Below are positions 55,684-64,000 of a DNA stretch of 64,000 nucleotides, piece by piece. The stretch is from Pseudophaeomoniella oleicola (lineage: Eukaryota; Ascomycota; Eurotiomycetes; Phaeomoniellales; Phaeomoniellaceae). The stretch spans positions 62,001 through 126,000 of the forward strand of contig QWDQ01000015.1 in the NCBI GenBank assembly GCA_003868215.1. Direction: 5' to 3'. The notes under the pieces were generated by a model, which was not told the DNA's origin, ran no database searches, and was given only the letters and a program-made list of their open reading frames with translations. The position numbers were made by a program, and so were the translations under genes. Position 1 is the stretch's first letter, and each line of letters starts with the position of its first letter.

Positions 55684-56333
55684 TCACTAAGATAGAGCTA
55701 TCATTTTGTCTGTCGCTCTGCCAAAAAGCTAGGCTTGAAGAGCGGCAAAAGAGTTGATCTTGTAAAGTGAGTTCTGGTATCAGGTGATCCAAAGTCCAAT
55801 GGCACGGTGAATATACCACAGGTTCCGTAGTTGTACCATAGCAGAGGAGGAGGCATTGATCGTCATGTGTAAGCGATTATACATCGTTTGTCAAGTCAAG
55901 CACTTTGTGTTCGCACGAGTTCGTCCGATAAAAGCGACGCGCAAGAAATGTTCGGTTTCTTCAATACTAAGGAGTGCTTTGGCTCCATCCGAGTCTTCAT
56001 ACTGATGACAATTCATATCACGATACTTATCTTCTTCGCCAAGGACGACCACCTTCTAGCGCCTTCACAAACCAATTACTACGACGTGGTTCTACATAGT
56101 ACGTAAAGTAGTCATCGGCTTTGAAGATATTAACTTTTGGTCCATCGGCCTCTGCGCGTGATCGTGCGGAAATGACGGGATCGCCGGAGGGCTCCCCGGC
56201 GAGGGGCAGAGATAATGAATTCGCTTCGTTTGAGTTCTAAAGCTCTACGATTCCCAGGTGCTCTTTATTCTATTACTTCTCTTCATTCTCCTTCCTTCAT
56301 ACCATCTACCACTGATTAGTAAATCATATCACC
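55684..56333. promoter_or_regulatory. Promoter region of Gfo/Idh/MocA gene
   Basis: 650 bp without a gene. A perfect 7-bp inverted repeat (TCGCCGG, 8 bp, CCGGCGA) lies at 56181-56202 and contains CGG-N8-CCG, a layout used by Zn2Cys6 regulators. Confidence 0.5.
56181..56202. promoter_or_regulatory. Inverted repeat with CGG-N8-CCG
   Basis: Arms TCGCCGG and CCGGCGA are exact inverse complements separated by AGGGCTCC. The site is about 130 bp upstream of the oxidoreductase ATG. This could bind a Zn2Cys6 factor; no evidence beyond the pattern. Confidence 0.4.
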
Positions 56334-57518
56334 ATGCCTTACAATGTCGGTATCATAGGCTACGGCCTCTCAGCAAAGATCTTTCATATCCCCTTCGTCA
56401 ACGCCGTCTCGGATTTCAAGCTCTATGCTATTGTCCAGCGGTCACCGAAGCCCGATGACGACGCAGAGAAAGACAATCCTGGGATCAAGGCTTACAAATC
56501 TACCGACGACTTGTTTGCGGATCCTAAGGTCGACCTAGTTGTCGTTTCGACTGCACCAGAGAGCCACTTCGCGCTTGTCAAACAGGCTCTCGAGGCGGGT
56601 AAACACGGTAAGCCCACTCCTTTCCAATCACGCAATTGTCTCCCTCCTGGAAAAGAATGGCCTGCTAACACTTTTGGTATAGTCGTCGTCGAGAAGCCTT
56701 TTACACCTCTCAGCACCGAGGCAAATGAGCTCATCAAGATCGCCGAGTCGAAAGACCGCCTCCTTGTTGTTTACCAAAACAGGCGCTTCGATGCCGACTT
56801 CCTCACGGTCCAGAAACTGCTCTCCTCTCCCTCTCCTCTTGGTCGTGTCGCCGAATTCGAGACCCATTTCGACCGCCATCGTCCCGAAGCCCCCTCGGCG
56901 AGTACTTGGAAAGCTGTGAACGGTCCCGGCCACGGCGTCGTCTACGATTTGGGCACCCATCTCATGGACCAGGTCGTCGTCCTGTTCGGCTTCCCCCAAC
57001 GCATTACTGGATTTGTTGTCACAACCAGGGAGAACAACACCACCGACTTCGAAGACAGCGCCACCATCCTCCTCCACTATGACGCTACCTCTTCACGCCC
57101 TGCCCCTCTTCTTGCCACGGTCAAAGCTACTGTCGTCTCGCCCGAGACGAATCAGCTCCGTTACTGGATCCGCGGCACCAAAGGGTCTTTCAAGAAGTTC
57201 CACCTCGACGTCCAAGAAGACCAGCTGAAAGCCGGTCTCCGACCTAACACCTCTCCTGGCTATGCCGTCGAAGACCCCGACCACTACGGCACGCTGTCCA
57301 CCTTGAACGCAGACAACTCGACCTTCAAGTCCGAGATTTTACCCACCACCGAGCCCACGACCTACTGCGAGTTCTACCGCAAGGTCGCCAGCGCCCTCAA
57401 CAAAAAGGACAAGTCTCTGCTCCCCGTCGACCCCAAAGTCGCCGCCGGCGTGATCCGCCTCGTCGAACTGGCGCGGGAGAGTTCCAAGCTCGGCAAGACC
57501 TTAGACGTTGACCTGTAG
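56334..57518 (+). CDS. Gfo/Idh/MocA-family oxidoreductase
   Basis: Two exons (56334-56607 and 56683-57518) give about 369 aa. The N-terminal NAD(P)-binding motif is VGIIGYGLSAKIFHIPF, followed by LVVVSTAPESHFALVKQALEAGKH, and, restored by splicing, VVVEKPFTP, the EKP motif with its active-site lysine. The substrate-domain motif is GPGHGVVYDLGTHLMDQ. The 75-nt intron is a multiple of three and has no stop, so the unspliced reading frame is also open. Enzymes of this family oxidise sugars, inositols or related polyols. Its place beside the probable mycosporine genes is suggestive, but it has housekeeping-like codon composition and may be unrelated. Confidence 0.9.
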   Translation: MPYNVGIIGYGLSAKIFHIPFVNAVSDFKLYAIVQRSPKPDDDAEKDNPGIKAYKSTDDLFADPKVDLVVVSTAPESHFALVKQALEAGKHGKPTPFQSRNCLPPGKEWPANTFGIVVVEKPFTPLSTEANELIKIAESKDRLLVVYQNRRFDADFLTVQKLLSSPSPLGRVAEFETHFDRHRPEAPSASTWKAVNGPGHGVVYDLGTHLMDQVVVLFGFPQRITGFVVTTRENNTTDFEDSATILLHYDATSSRPAPLLATVKATVVSPETNQLRYWIRGTKGSFKKFHLDVQEDQLKAGLRPNTSPGYAVEDPDHYGTLSTLNADNSTFKSEILPTTEPTTYCEFYRKVASALNKKDKSLLPVDPKVAAGVIRLVELARESSKLGKTLDVDL

Positions 57519-58428
57519 GTATATGGATCTTTACGAATTTAATCAAAAGAGGATGGATATAGAGGGACGAATACCAAATGGGTCAACAAACGAATCACAG
57601 TTAAATTGTAAAAAAGGGGGGGAAACAATACCTCGTCGTAAAAAAATAAATAAAATAAATAAAAAAAGATTTGAAAAACCAGCCGAAAGCATGATAAAAT
57701 ATATTCCATTTACATCCCACGAAAAAATCATGTACCGAATCAACACTTCAGATTGATTGACAGAAGATAAGTTACCTGTGAAGGAGTCCTTAAGATACAT
57801 AAACATTTCGTTCCACTGCATTGTTAATTATGGCAATTTTCAGAAGGGAAGAGGAAAATCATGAAGATCAGTCTGCTAAATGATCCATACATACATAGAT
57901 GTCTCGATAGGCCACCGCCGTAGTCTTACCATGCTCCGCATGTCATACCGGACCCTGGTCCTGTACTAATACGTCTCAAGAGAAGATACTGGGATATTTG
58001 CATGCTCATTAATTATTGGTAAGATTCGTCTAGTCCTGCCTCATTCCTGACGGTATCGAGAATTGACGCCGACGACGGCAAGCTTACCAAAAGCCTACAA
58101 CAGAACACACACAGTGGATCACATAAAAGGATAATAAAAATGCAACTGCAATGAGATTGGTAACCTGATCTACCTATCCGAACCCCCCCATCTGGAGTCG
58201 GTTGTGGTATCTGGTAACGCATGCCGTACCGCGCAACACGAGAAAGAGAGACGATGTTATGCCAAAACCAATCAAACCTAGTACCGTCCGCCCTATAGTG
58301 TTACTCCCAGGAATACATGTCTCCCCTAATTCCACAATAAGCATCCGCTAAGCTTGTAGCCGTCTTGCGAGCTTTCACTAGACCTTCGGCAAGAGTGCGC
58401 CCGAGCCTGTTCGAGGTATATCGTTGAC
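57519..58428. other. Intergenic region between convergent genes
   Basis: About 900 bp holding the 3' ends of the oxidoreductase and the vacuolar protease. AT-rich with AAATA repeats near 57645-57670. No gene is seen. Confidence 0.5.
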
Positions 58429-60059
58429 CTACAACTCCTCAACAAGGCTCTCAAGCTCAGCAACAAGCTTCTTAACTTCAGCCTTGGCATCGTCGACGAA
58501 TTGAAAGCTGTCAGTCTTCTTGACGGCATAGCCACCCTCGTTGAGGATCTCGGAGTAGTTGGACTTGCCACCTCCGTTCCAAGCCAACAGGTTAAGAGTG
58601 CTGCTAGGGACGTCACTAAGTGCGCCTTCAGTGGCGATTGAGACAATGTTGGCCTTTAGCTTCTTGGGGGTGATGTCACCAACGGAGTAAGCAGATGAGC
58701 TCGCCGGTTGGAGAGAGAGGAAGTAGGCCAATAGACCTGCAATGTGAGGCGACGCCATGGATGTTCCGGAGATGACGTTAGTAGCGTACTTGCTGCCGAT
58801 CCAGGTAGACTGGATGTTGAGACCTGGAGCAAAGATGTCGTTGCACTTTCCGTAGTTGGAAAAGTAAGCGCGCTCATCACCCAAGGTAGAGGCGCCAACA
58901 GTAACGGCGTTTGCAGCGGCAGCTGGAGAGTAGTTGCAGGAGTCGGCGTTATCATTTCCTGCAGCGACAGCAAAGTGAATACCGGCATCGACGGCGGCAT
59001 TGACAGCAAGGTCCAAAGTGGTCGATTTGCCACCACCGAGGGACATGTTGGCAACACTACCCTTGAACTTCTTGCCCTTCTTCTTCATGGCAGCAACCTT
59101 CTCGCTGTGTGCGGTAGCCGCCCACTCGACACCCTTGACGACGTCGGACATGGTTCCAGATCCATTAGAGCGGAGAACCTTGACGGCATAGACATTGGCC
59201 TTCTTAGCAACGCCAAACTTCTTGCCAGCGACAGTACCAGAGCAATGAGTGCCGTGACCGTTGCCATCGGCATCCTCATCGTTGGCTGGGATGGTCTTAC
59301 CCCAGTGAGCACGACCTTCAAAATCAACATGGTCAACGTTGGTGCCGGTGTCAATGACGTAGGCATCAACACCCTCACCACCGTCATCCGAGTATAGGTA
59401 TTTATTGAATGTTCCGAAGTTCAGAGCGTCACGGTGGGAGATACGGGCCAAACCCCATGGAGCACTCTTCTCAACAGATGACTCCATGGTGTGAACTTCT
59501 TGGTCGCGCTCGACGTACTCGACCTATTGACGTAATAAATCAGTCCAAAAGTTCGTAAGACAATAGCATGATGCAGAAGGCTATCCAATCAAAGCATCCG
59601 CAGCCAATATACTGATGGAATGGAACAAGTAGGGATGGATTTTGGACAAACTGTCCGGTCACATGGGAGTCGAGAGGTACTTACGTCTGGATGCCTTCGG
59701 ATTTGCTCGATGACACTGTCATCAAAGTGACCTGAATAGCCTAGCAGTGATCCTGCAATGTTGTATGTGTGTTTCAGACCCCCGTAGATGGTCTCTTGAA
59801 ATGGGAACTGGCCTCGCTTCTTAAGCTCGGTCCTTTCGTTCTCTGCGTTGACGTGGACATCTTGCACCCAGGTGTGGTGGGCAGCAGCGCCATGATGTGA
59901 AACGTGCTTCTTGAAGACGATGATATATGAGTCTGGGATTTCTTGTGCATTGACAGAGGAGATGAGAGGCGCAGCCTCGTTGTGAATGGTGTCAACGGAG
60001 ATTGGCGAAGCTGTAGCTAGAGCTGCCAGGAGCGGTACGACCGCCTTGAGGCCCTTCAT
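58429..60059 (-). CDS. pepC: Vacuolar subtilisin-type serine protease (Prb1 / PepC)
   Basis: Two exons (60059-59685 and 59523-58429) joined across a 161-nt intron give about 489 aa. A signal peptide (MKGLKAVVPLLAALATAS) is followed by an I9 inhibitor propeptide with SYIIVFKKHVSHH and HPDVEYVERD across the splice. The catalytic triad of family S8 is present: Asp in YVIDTGTNVDHVDF, His in DGNGHGTHCSG, Ser in ISGTSMASPH, plus oxyanion Asn in AAGNDN. A C-terminal tail (ESLVEEL) follows the mature enzyme. This is the cerevisin-type vacuolar endopeptidase of fungi, used in protein turnover and activation of other vacuolar enzymes. It is a known major allergen family. The sequence is intact. Confidence 0.94.
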
Positions 60060-61953
60060 GATGACGAAGGTAGTTATAGATAAACCACAACCAACAAATA
60101 CAAGAAAGAGAGTTGATAAGAAGCTGGAAGATGGATGGGGAGGATGGATGAGAGGAAGGTAGATGGAAGAAGAAGAGAAGAGTTGTTGAGAGAAGAGAGG
60201 GAGAGAGAGAGATGGGATGGGATGGGATGAGCAAGCACGAGTTGGAGTTGGAGATAAGCGATGATAGTCGACTCAGTCAGTCGTGGGTCAGGCGGCAGCG
60301 AATGATGACAACGTTCCGATCGGATGGGCAACGAGTCACGCATGAAGGCCGAAAACGGCTTAGTGGATTATTGCCTACTTTATGGGGAGAATTATGCCAT
60401 TGTTAGGACAGTCCCCTAACCTTTCGATGCCTAAAACAACTTCCCTTAAGCTTATCTATGCCCTAATTGACTTCACGTAGGGACACGCATCTAGTTAAGA
60501 CAATAGAGATACTGTCCCTAATTCAATTGCGCGGCAAGGTTTAGCTGAACCGGGTATCATAGCAGATTGGAGGAATGATCCTCTTTTTGCCTCATTCCCA
60601 GCCATTCACCTGTGCTGCTGCTTTGTCCTTGGTTTTAGCGGCTATGTATTAACTACAATACCTAGGTAAGTTACCTACGTACCTACCTAACCTACCAGCG
60701 AGGCCAGGTACGTACAGTAGCTCGATAGTACCCCGACCTGATGGACGTCGACGTCTGCAGCTGATGAGTCTTCCGTAAAGCACCTTCCATACCTCAGATT
60801 TCAGCACGGAGAACGTGGTTAATTACGGAGTAACTGGTATTTACACATACTTCCGGATATGGACCGCGAGGACCGGCCGCCTAATTTGACACGCGCAATG
60901 ATTCAAGCATCAAACGAGCAAGGTCATCAGCGATACCTCACAGCCTCACAGGATCATCCTAGACTACGTAGTAATCTCCAATATTTGTGGGGGTTGTACT
61001 CGAGGATCAAGGGTACCTAATTATGTACCTAGGTATGTAGGCGTACTGTTTCAATTAAAATAGTTGGAGCACCGCTCTTTCAGTTCTTCTCAGAAGGGTG
61101 AGTCTTGCTGAATGATCTATCGTACGTAGTGCTTAATGTGTATACTCTGTACGGTGCCCTTCTATTGCTTGACAATACCTGGATTCTGTGTCCTGTCAGC
61201 AACTTGGTGAGGCCCTTGATCTGATGCCTTATCGCCTTGGCGCCACCGGCTGGCTTAGCATATTGTGTCGGAAGTCTGATTCAGAGGCGATTGGTGCGAT
61301 GATGCACTTATCCGGAAACAGCAGCCAACAGATTGAGGTCAGGCAGGTAGACATCTGAAGTACACACGCCGTCCCCTACATAAATTACATATGCTCAGCA
61401 GGTGAAGGTTATCTCATTATGGGAGCTCATACTACGTAGTAAGACTATCGAATATCTTAAGACCTCTCGAGAGGCATCTATGCGCCAGGTTCCTAAGGAG
61501 TATTACGTGGTACCAGGTAGGGTAGCGTGCCATACGGCATATTCGAAGAGAACCTCTCCACCAATACTTGCAGATTCGCTTGTAGAAACTTGCATCTGTG
61601 AGCTGTTGCAACAAATGATCAATGATTTGAAAATACAAGAGCTGCTTCTGGCTGGCAATAAGAGCTGTTGGCTTTGATGCGCAACCTCATGTAGAGTCTG
61701 TGTAGATACAGGCTGCTTCTAATATTGTGGTATGCCCATGTGTACAACCCGCCCGCCGCGTCTGATCCCTCATAGTGGCGCTGTAATCTCGGTGGTATGT
61801 TATATGCCCTTCGTGTCAACACCAACACAGGGCTTATCTGCTGCGACAATCAGCAGCCCACACCGTATACATGTCCACGTGAATCTGCAATGACGGGCGT
61901 TTCTGTCTTTTATTTGTTTCAATTATCCGTTGCGCAGGTGAAGGCGATGCGCC
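60060..61953. other. Intergenic region with palindromes
   Basis: 1.9 kb. Pyrimidine-rich/purine repeats (GGGAT and GAGA) lie near 60195-60230 in the protease promoter. It contains TACCTAGGTA at 60659-60668 and 61026-61035 and TACTACGTAGTA at 61430-61441. The 91-codon frame at 61402 has no features I recognise. Upstream exons of the BEACH gene could lie in its right end. Confidence 0.5.
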
Positions 61954-64000
61954 ATGAGCAGCTCAAGCTCGACGCCAGGAGGGACATATCGCTCGATCTC
62001 AACACGCAGCAGGAGCCATGAGGTCGACCCTGAGCTGCAGAACCTCGTGTCATCTATAGCTAATCTCGACTTCTCGACCTTCGATACTCTACAAAACGCG
62101 TTACTCGACACCGCCGTCCTCCAACGTCTTCGTCACACGCTAATCGACCACTCGGAACAGAAGCAGGTCAAAGATGCCTTCAGGAGATGCCATGGGTTCT
62201 CGGCACTTGTGAACCTGCTCCATGGGCTTGCAACCTGCTACAGCCCGCAGCTGGGAAGGGATGACCGCAGAGCCTTTTTTGCGTACCTGAAAGAGACGTT
62301 AGGCATATTGGGCGAGAGTTTGCGAGACCATTTGGGCAATAGAAGCTATATAAGCAGATATGGCGAAGAATGCGGTTGGACAAAGTATAGCGAAGAGTTG
62401 CAGTCCATTAACGAACAGCTATTTCACACTGTCCACGGCGAACCGGATGTCGAACAATTTTACGGAGTGCTCTTGTGCACGGCTGTTGGGGAGGATTCGG
62501 TGGCCGATGTCTTTACAGATCTAAGGAAAGGCGCTGCAAGAGACAAGACAAAAGCGTCGGAAGCGGCGCTATTACAACAGCGTCGACAGCTGGAAAAGGC
62601 CATAGGAGACCAGATCGTGCTAGAGAACCCAGATGTGATCACTATGATGCTCCGTTTATGGGGGTCCTTTCGGCGTTCTGAAGCGGGCAAAAATGTGGCT
62701 CAATCAAGCTTAGGGACAGCTATTCCTCAATGCCTCCTTATTCTCCTTCATGGCTCGCGGCAGAACAACGTGGCCCTACACACATCTGGCTCTCTCTCTT
62801 TACTATTGCCTCTGCTGTTTGACGGAGATCTCAGCCCCTTAGAAAGACCGCTCTATCGAGAAGCAGCTCTCTATTTGTGCAAATATGGCTTAGGAAACCT
62901 CGAAGATGGCGTGTTCATCTATTCAAGGGCCATTGATTCCCCGGATGTGGCAAACTTCCTGCTCGAGGCCCTTCGCCGGTCCCGCCAGCCTGCCAGTATT
63001 CAGTTCGATCTGACCCTCCAAGGTTTTGCCTCATGCGAGCTTCGCTCGCTGGGCCAGCAGTTCCCTCCGATGCATTCTGCTGGCTACACGCTCTCGATGT
63101 GGGTAAGGTTTGACAGCTTCGATCTTAACACGCACACCACTCTATTCGGCGCCTTTGATGCCAGCCAAACATGTTTTCTCCTCGCCTATATCGAGAAAGA
63201 TACCCATAATCTCATCCTACAGACGTCCATTAAAGGATCTAGGCCGAGTGTTCGATTTAGATCCTTCAAATTTGACGTCGACCGGTGGTATCACTTATGT
63301 GTGGTGCATCGTCGACCTCGAACCACGTCTTCCCCGAAAGCATCATTAATCGTCGACGGCGAGTTCTATGAGCAGCAGAAGTTGCGATACCCGGATCCTC
63401 CTCCTTCCATAGGACACAAAGACCCGCGAGTTCAGGCCTTCTTAGGCACACCCCAGGATTTGTCGACAGAAGCAAATGAACGTAAACACCCTGACTCCAA
63501 ATGGTCCGTTGCATCTACGACTCTCTTTGCCGAGGCCTTTAGTGATGATCTATGTTCCGTATTCTATCACCTGGGCCCTCGTTATCACGGCAATTTCCAA
63601 GATTGTCTTGGATCTTTTCAGACTTATAGTGCATCGGCCGCGCTGAATGTCCGAAACGAGAGCCTACATCCTGGCAAGGAGGAACATTCGGACATCGTCT
63701 CTGCGATCCGCAATAAGGCTAGCCTACTTATTCCTGAATCGTGCATTCTCCTAAATATCTCGCCTCTGGCAGTGCTTGACAATGAAGATCGAAATAACGT
63801 CGATGAATCCGAGCTTGTCAAATCTCTTTCGAGATCCGCTGCGAAGACTCTAAGGCATTATATTCGGTTAGGTGCCAATGCCGTGGCTGTAAACGGGGCG
63901 GTGCCTGCAATAAACGACGCGCTCACACATTCCCATGGTATAGGCGTACTCACTGGCAGTTACCTCGTATCGGTTCCTCAGGCATTGGATGATGCAGCAT
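61954..64000 (+). CDS. BEACH-domain protein, N-terminal part
   Basis: A frame open from ATG 61954 through the right edge (682 codons seen). The first 60 residues are Ser/Arg-rich; a TGA in frame lies 13 bp before the ATG, so this start is reasonable, although a splice acceptor (TTGCGCAG) just upstream leaves room for earlier exons. The visible part contains helical repeats (LSLLLPLLFDGDLSPLERPLYREAALYLCKYG) and then a concanavalin-A-like lectin domain around residues 360-480 (SAGYTLSMWVRFDSFD, HLCVVHRRPR, SLIVDGEF), with the following block GPRYHGNFQDCLGSFQTY. That order is typical of fungal BEACH proteins related to yeast Bph1 and human LYST, which act in vesicle and lysosome trafficking. 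The BEACH and WD domains themselves lie beyond the window. Confidence 0.82.
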   Translation, partial: MSSSSSTPGGTYRSISTRSRSHEVDPELQNLVSSIANLDFSTFDTLQNALLDTAVLQRLRHTLIDHSEQKQVKDAFRRCHGFSALVNLLHGLATCYSPQLGRDDRRAFFAYLKETLGILGESLRDHLGNRSYISRYGEECGWTKYSEELQSINEQLFHTVHGEPDVEQFYGVLLCTAVGEDSVADVFTDLRKGAARDKTKASEAALLQQRRQLEKAIGDQIVLENPDVITMMLRLWGSFRRSEAGKNVAQSSLGTAIPQCLLILLHGSRQNNVALHTSGSLSLLLPLLFDGDLSPLERPLYREAALYLCKYGLGNLEDGVFIYSRAIDSPDVANFLLEALRRSRQPASIQFDLTLQGFASCELRSLGQQFPPMHSAGYTLSMWVRFDSFDLNTHTTLFGAFDASQTCFLLAYIEKDTHNLILQTSIKGSRPSVRFRSFKFDVDRWYHLCVVHRRPRTTSSPKASLIVDGEFYEQQKLRYPDPPPSIGHKDPRVQAFLGTPQDLSTEANERKHPDSKWSVASTTLFAEAFSDDLCSVFYHLGPRYHGNFQDCLGSFQTYSASAALNVRNESLHPGKEEHSDIVSAIRNKASLLIPESCILLNISPLAVLDNEDRNNVDESELVKSLSRSAAKTLRHYIRLGANAVAVNGAVPAINDALTHSHGIGVLTGSYLVSVPQALDDAA

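Noticed and set aside
58744-59397. 217-codon plus-strand frame
   Set aside because: Antisense shadow of the vacuolar subtilisin; the Val/Gly/Ser-rich product is typical of mirror reading.
1-64000. Transposons, virus-like elements and CRISPR arrays
   Set aside because: No reverse transcriptase, transposase, capsid or integrase-like frames, terminal repeats or spaced repeat arrays were found; the only repeats are short tandem or palindromic ones.

Overview
The window is a gene-dense stretch of a filamentous ascomycete (Pezizomycotina) nuclear genome. The organism type is inferred from short introns of roughly 50-90 nt with GT..AG ends and CTAAC/CTGAC branch sites, and from families typical of these fungi: a fungal rhodopsin-fold membrane protein, a CFEM protein, a LaeA-type methyltransferase and a HAD-type drimane cyclase. 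The class (perhaps Eurotiomycetes) cannot be fixed from the sequence. About 24 protein genes can be supported, most of them by reassembling exons. I saw no rRNA, convincing tRNA, CRISPR or intact transposon.

Left part (1-14.2 kb). The 3' end of a serine-rich protein gene and a rhodopsin-domain membrane protein are followed by a probable secondary-metabolite cluster: P450 (4735-6599), short-chain dehydrogenase (7480-8693), a second P450 (10202-11937) and, divergent from it, a two-domain HAD phosphatase plus class II terpene cyclase of the drimenol/drimenyl-diphosphate synthase type (12522-14140). Together these could make and oxidise a drimane sesquiterpene.

Middle part (15-47 kb). Two adjacent coiled-coil genes look like an old tandem duplication. 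They are followed by a promethin-like membrane protein and then by mainly housekeeping genes: CSN6, an Hsm3-like proteasome chaperone, a GPI-anchored aspartic protease, RFC4-type clamp-loader subunit, a CFEM protein, cyclin H (Ccl1), Ubc1-type E2, the proteasome ATPase Rpt2, a small secreted protein and the ribosome-biogenesis ABCF ATPase Arb1. Four of these belong to the ubiquitin/proteasome/signalosome system, arranged as two head-to-head pairs.

Right part (47-64 kb). A second cluster has the parts list of a mycosporine pathway: ATP-grasp ligase (47103-48617), LaeA-like methyltransferase (49112-50334), a dehydroquinate-synthase-like sugar-phosphate cyclase (51277-52962) and, divergent from it, a COMT-like O-methyltransferase (54698-55683). 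After it come a Gfo/Idh/MocA oxidoreductase, the vacuolar subtilisin Prb1/PepC, and the start of a large BEACH-domain protein that runs off the right edge.

Intergenic DNA carries an over-represented set of short perfect palindromes (TACCTAGGTA and TACTACGTAGTA). The promoter between the second P450 and the cyclase holds a diverged 45-bp tandem duplication.
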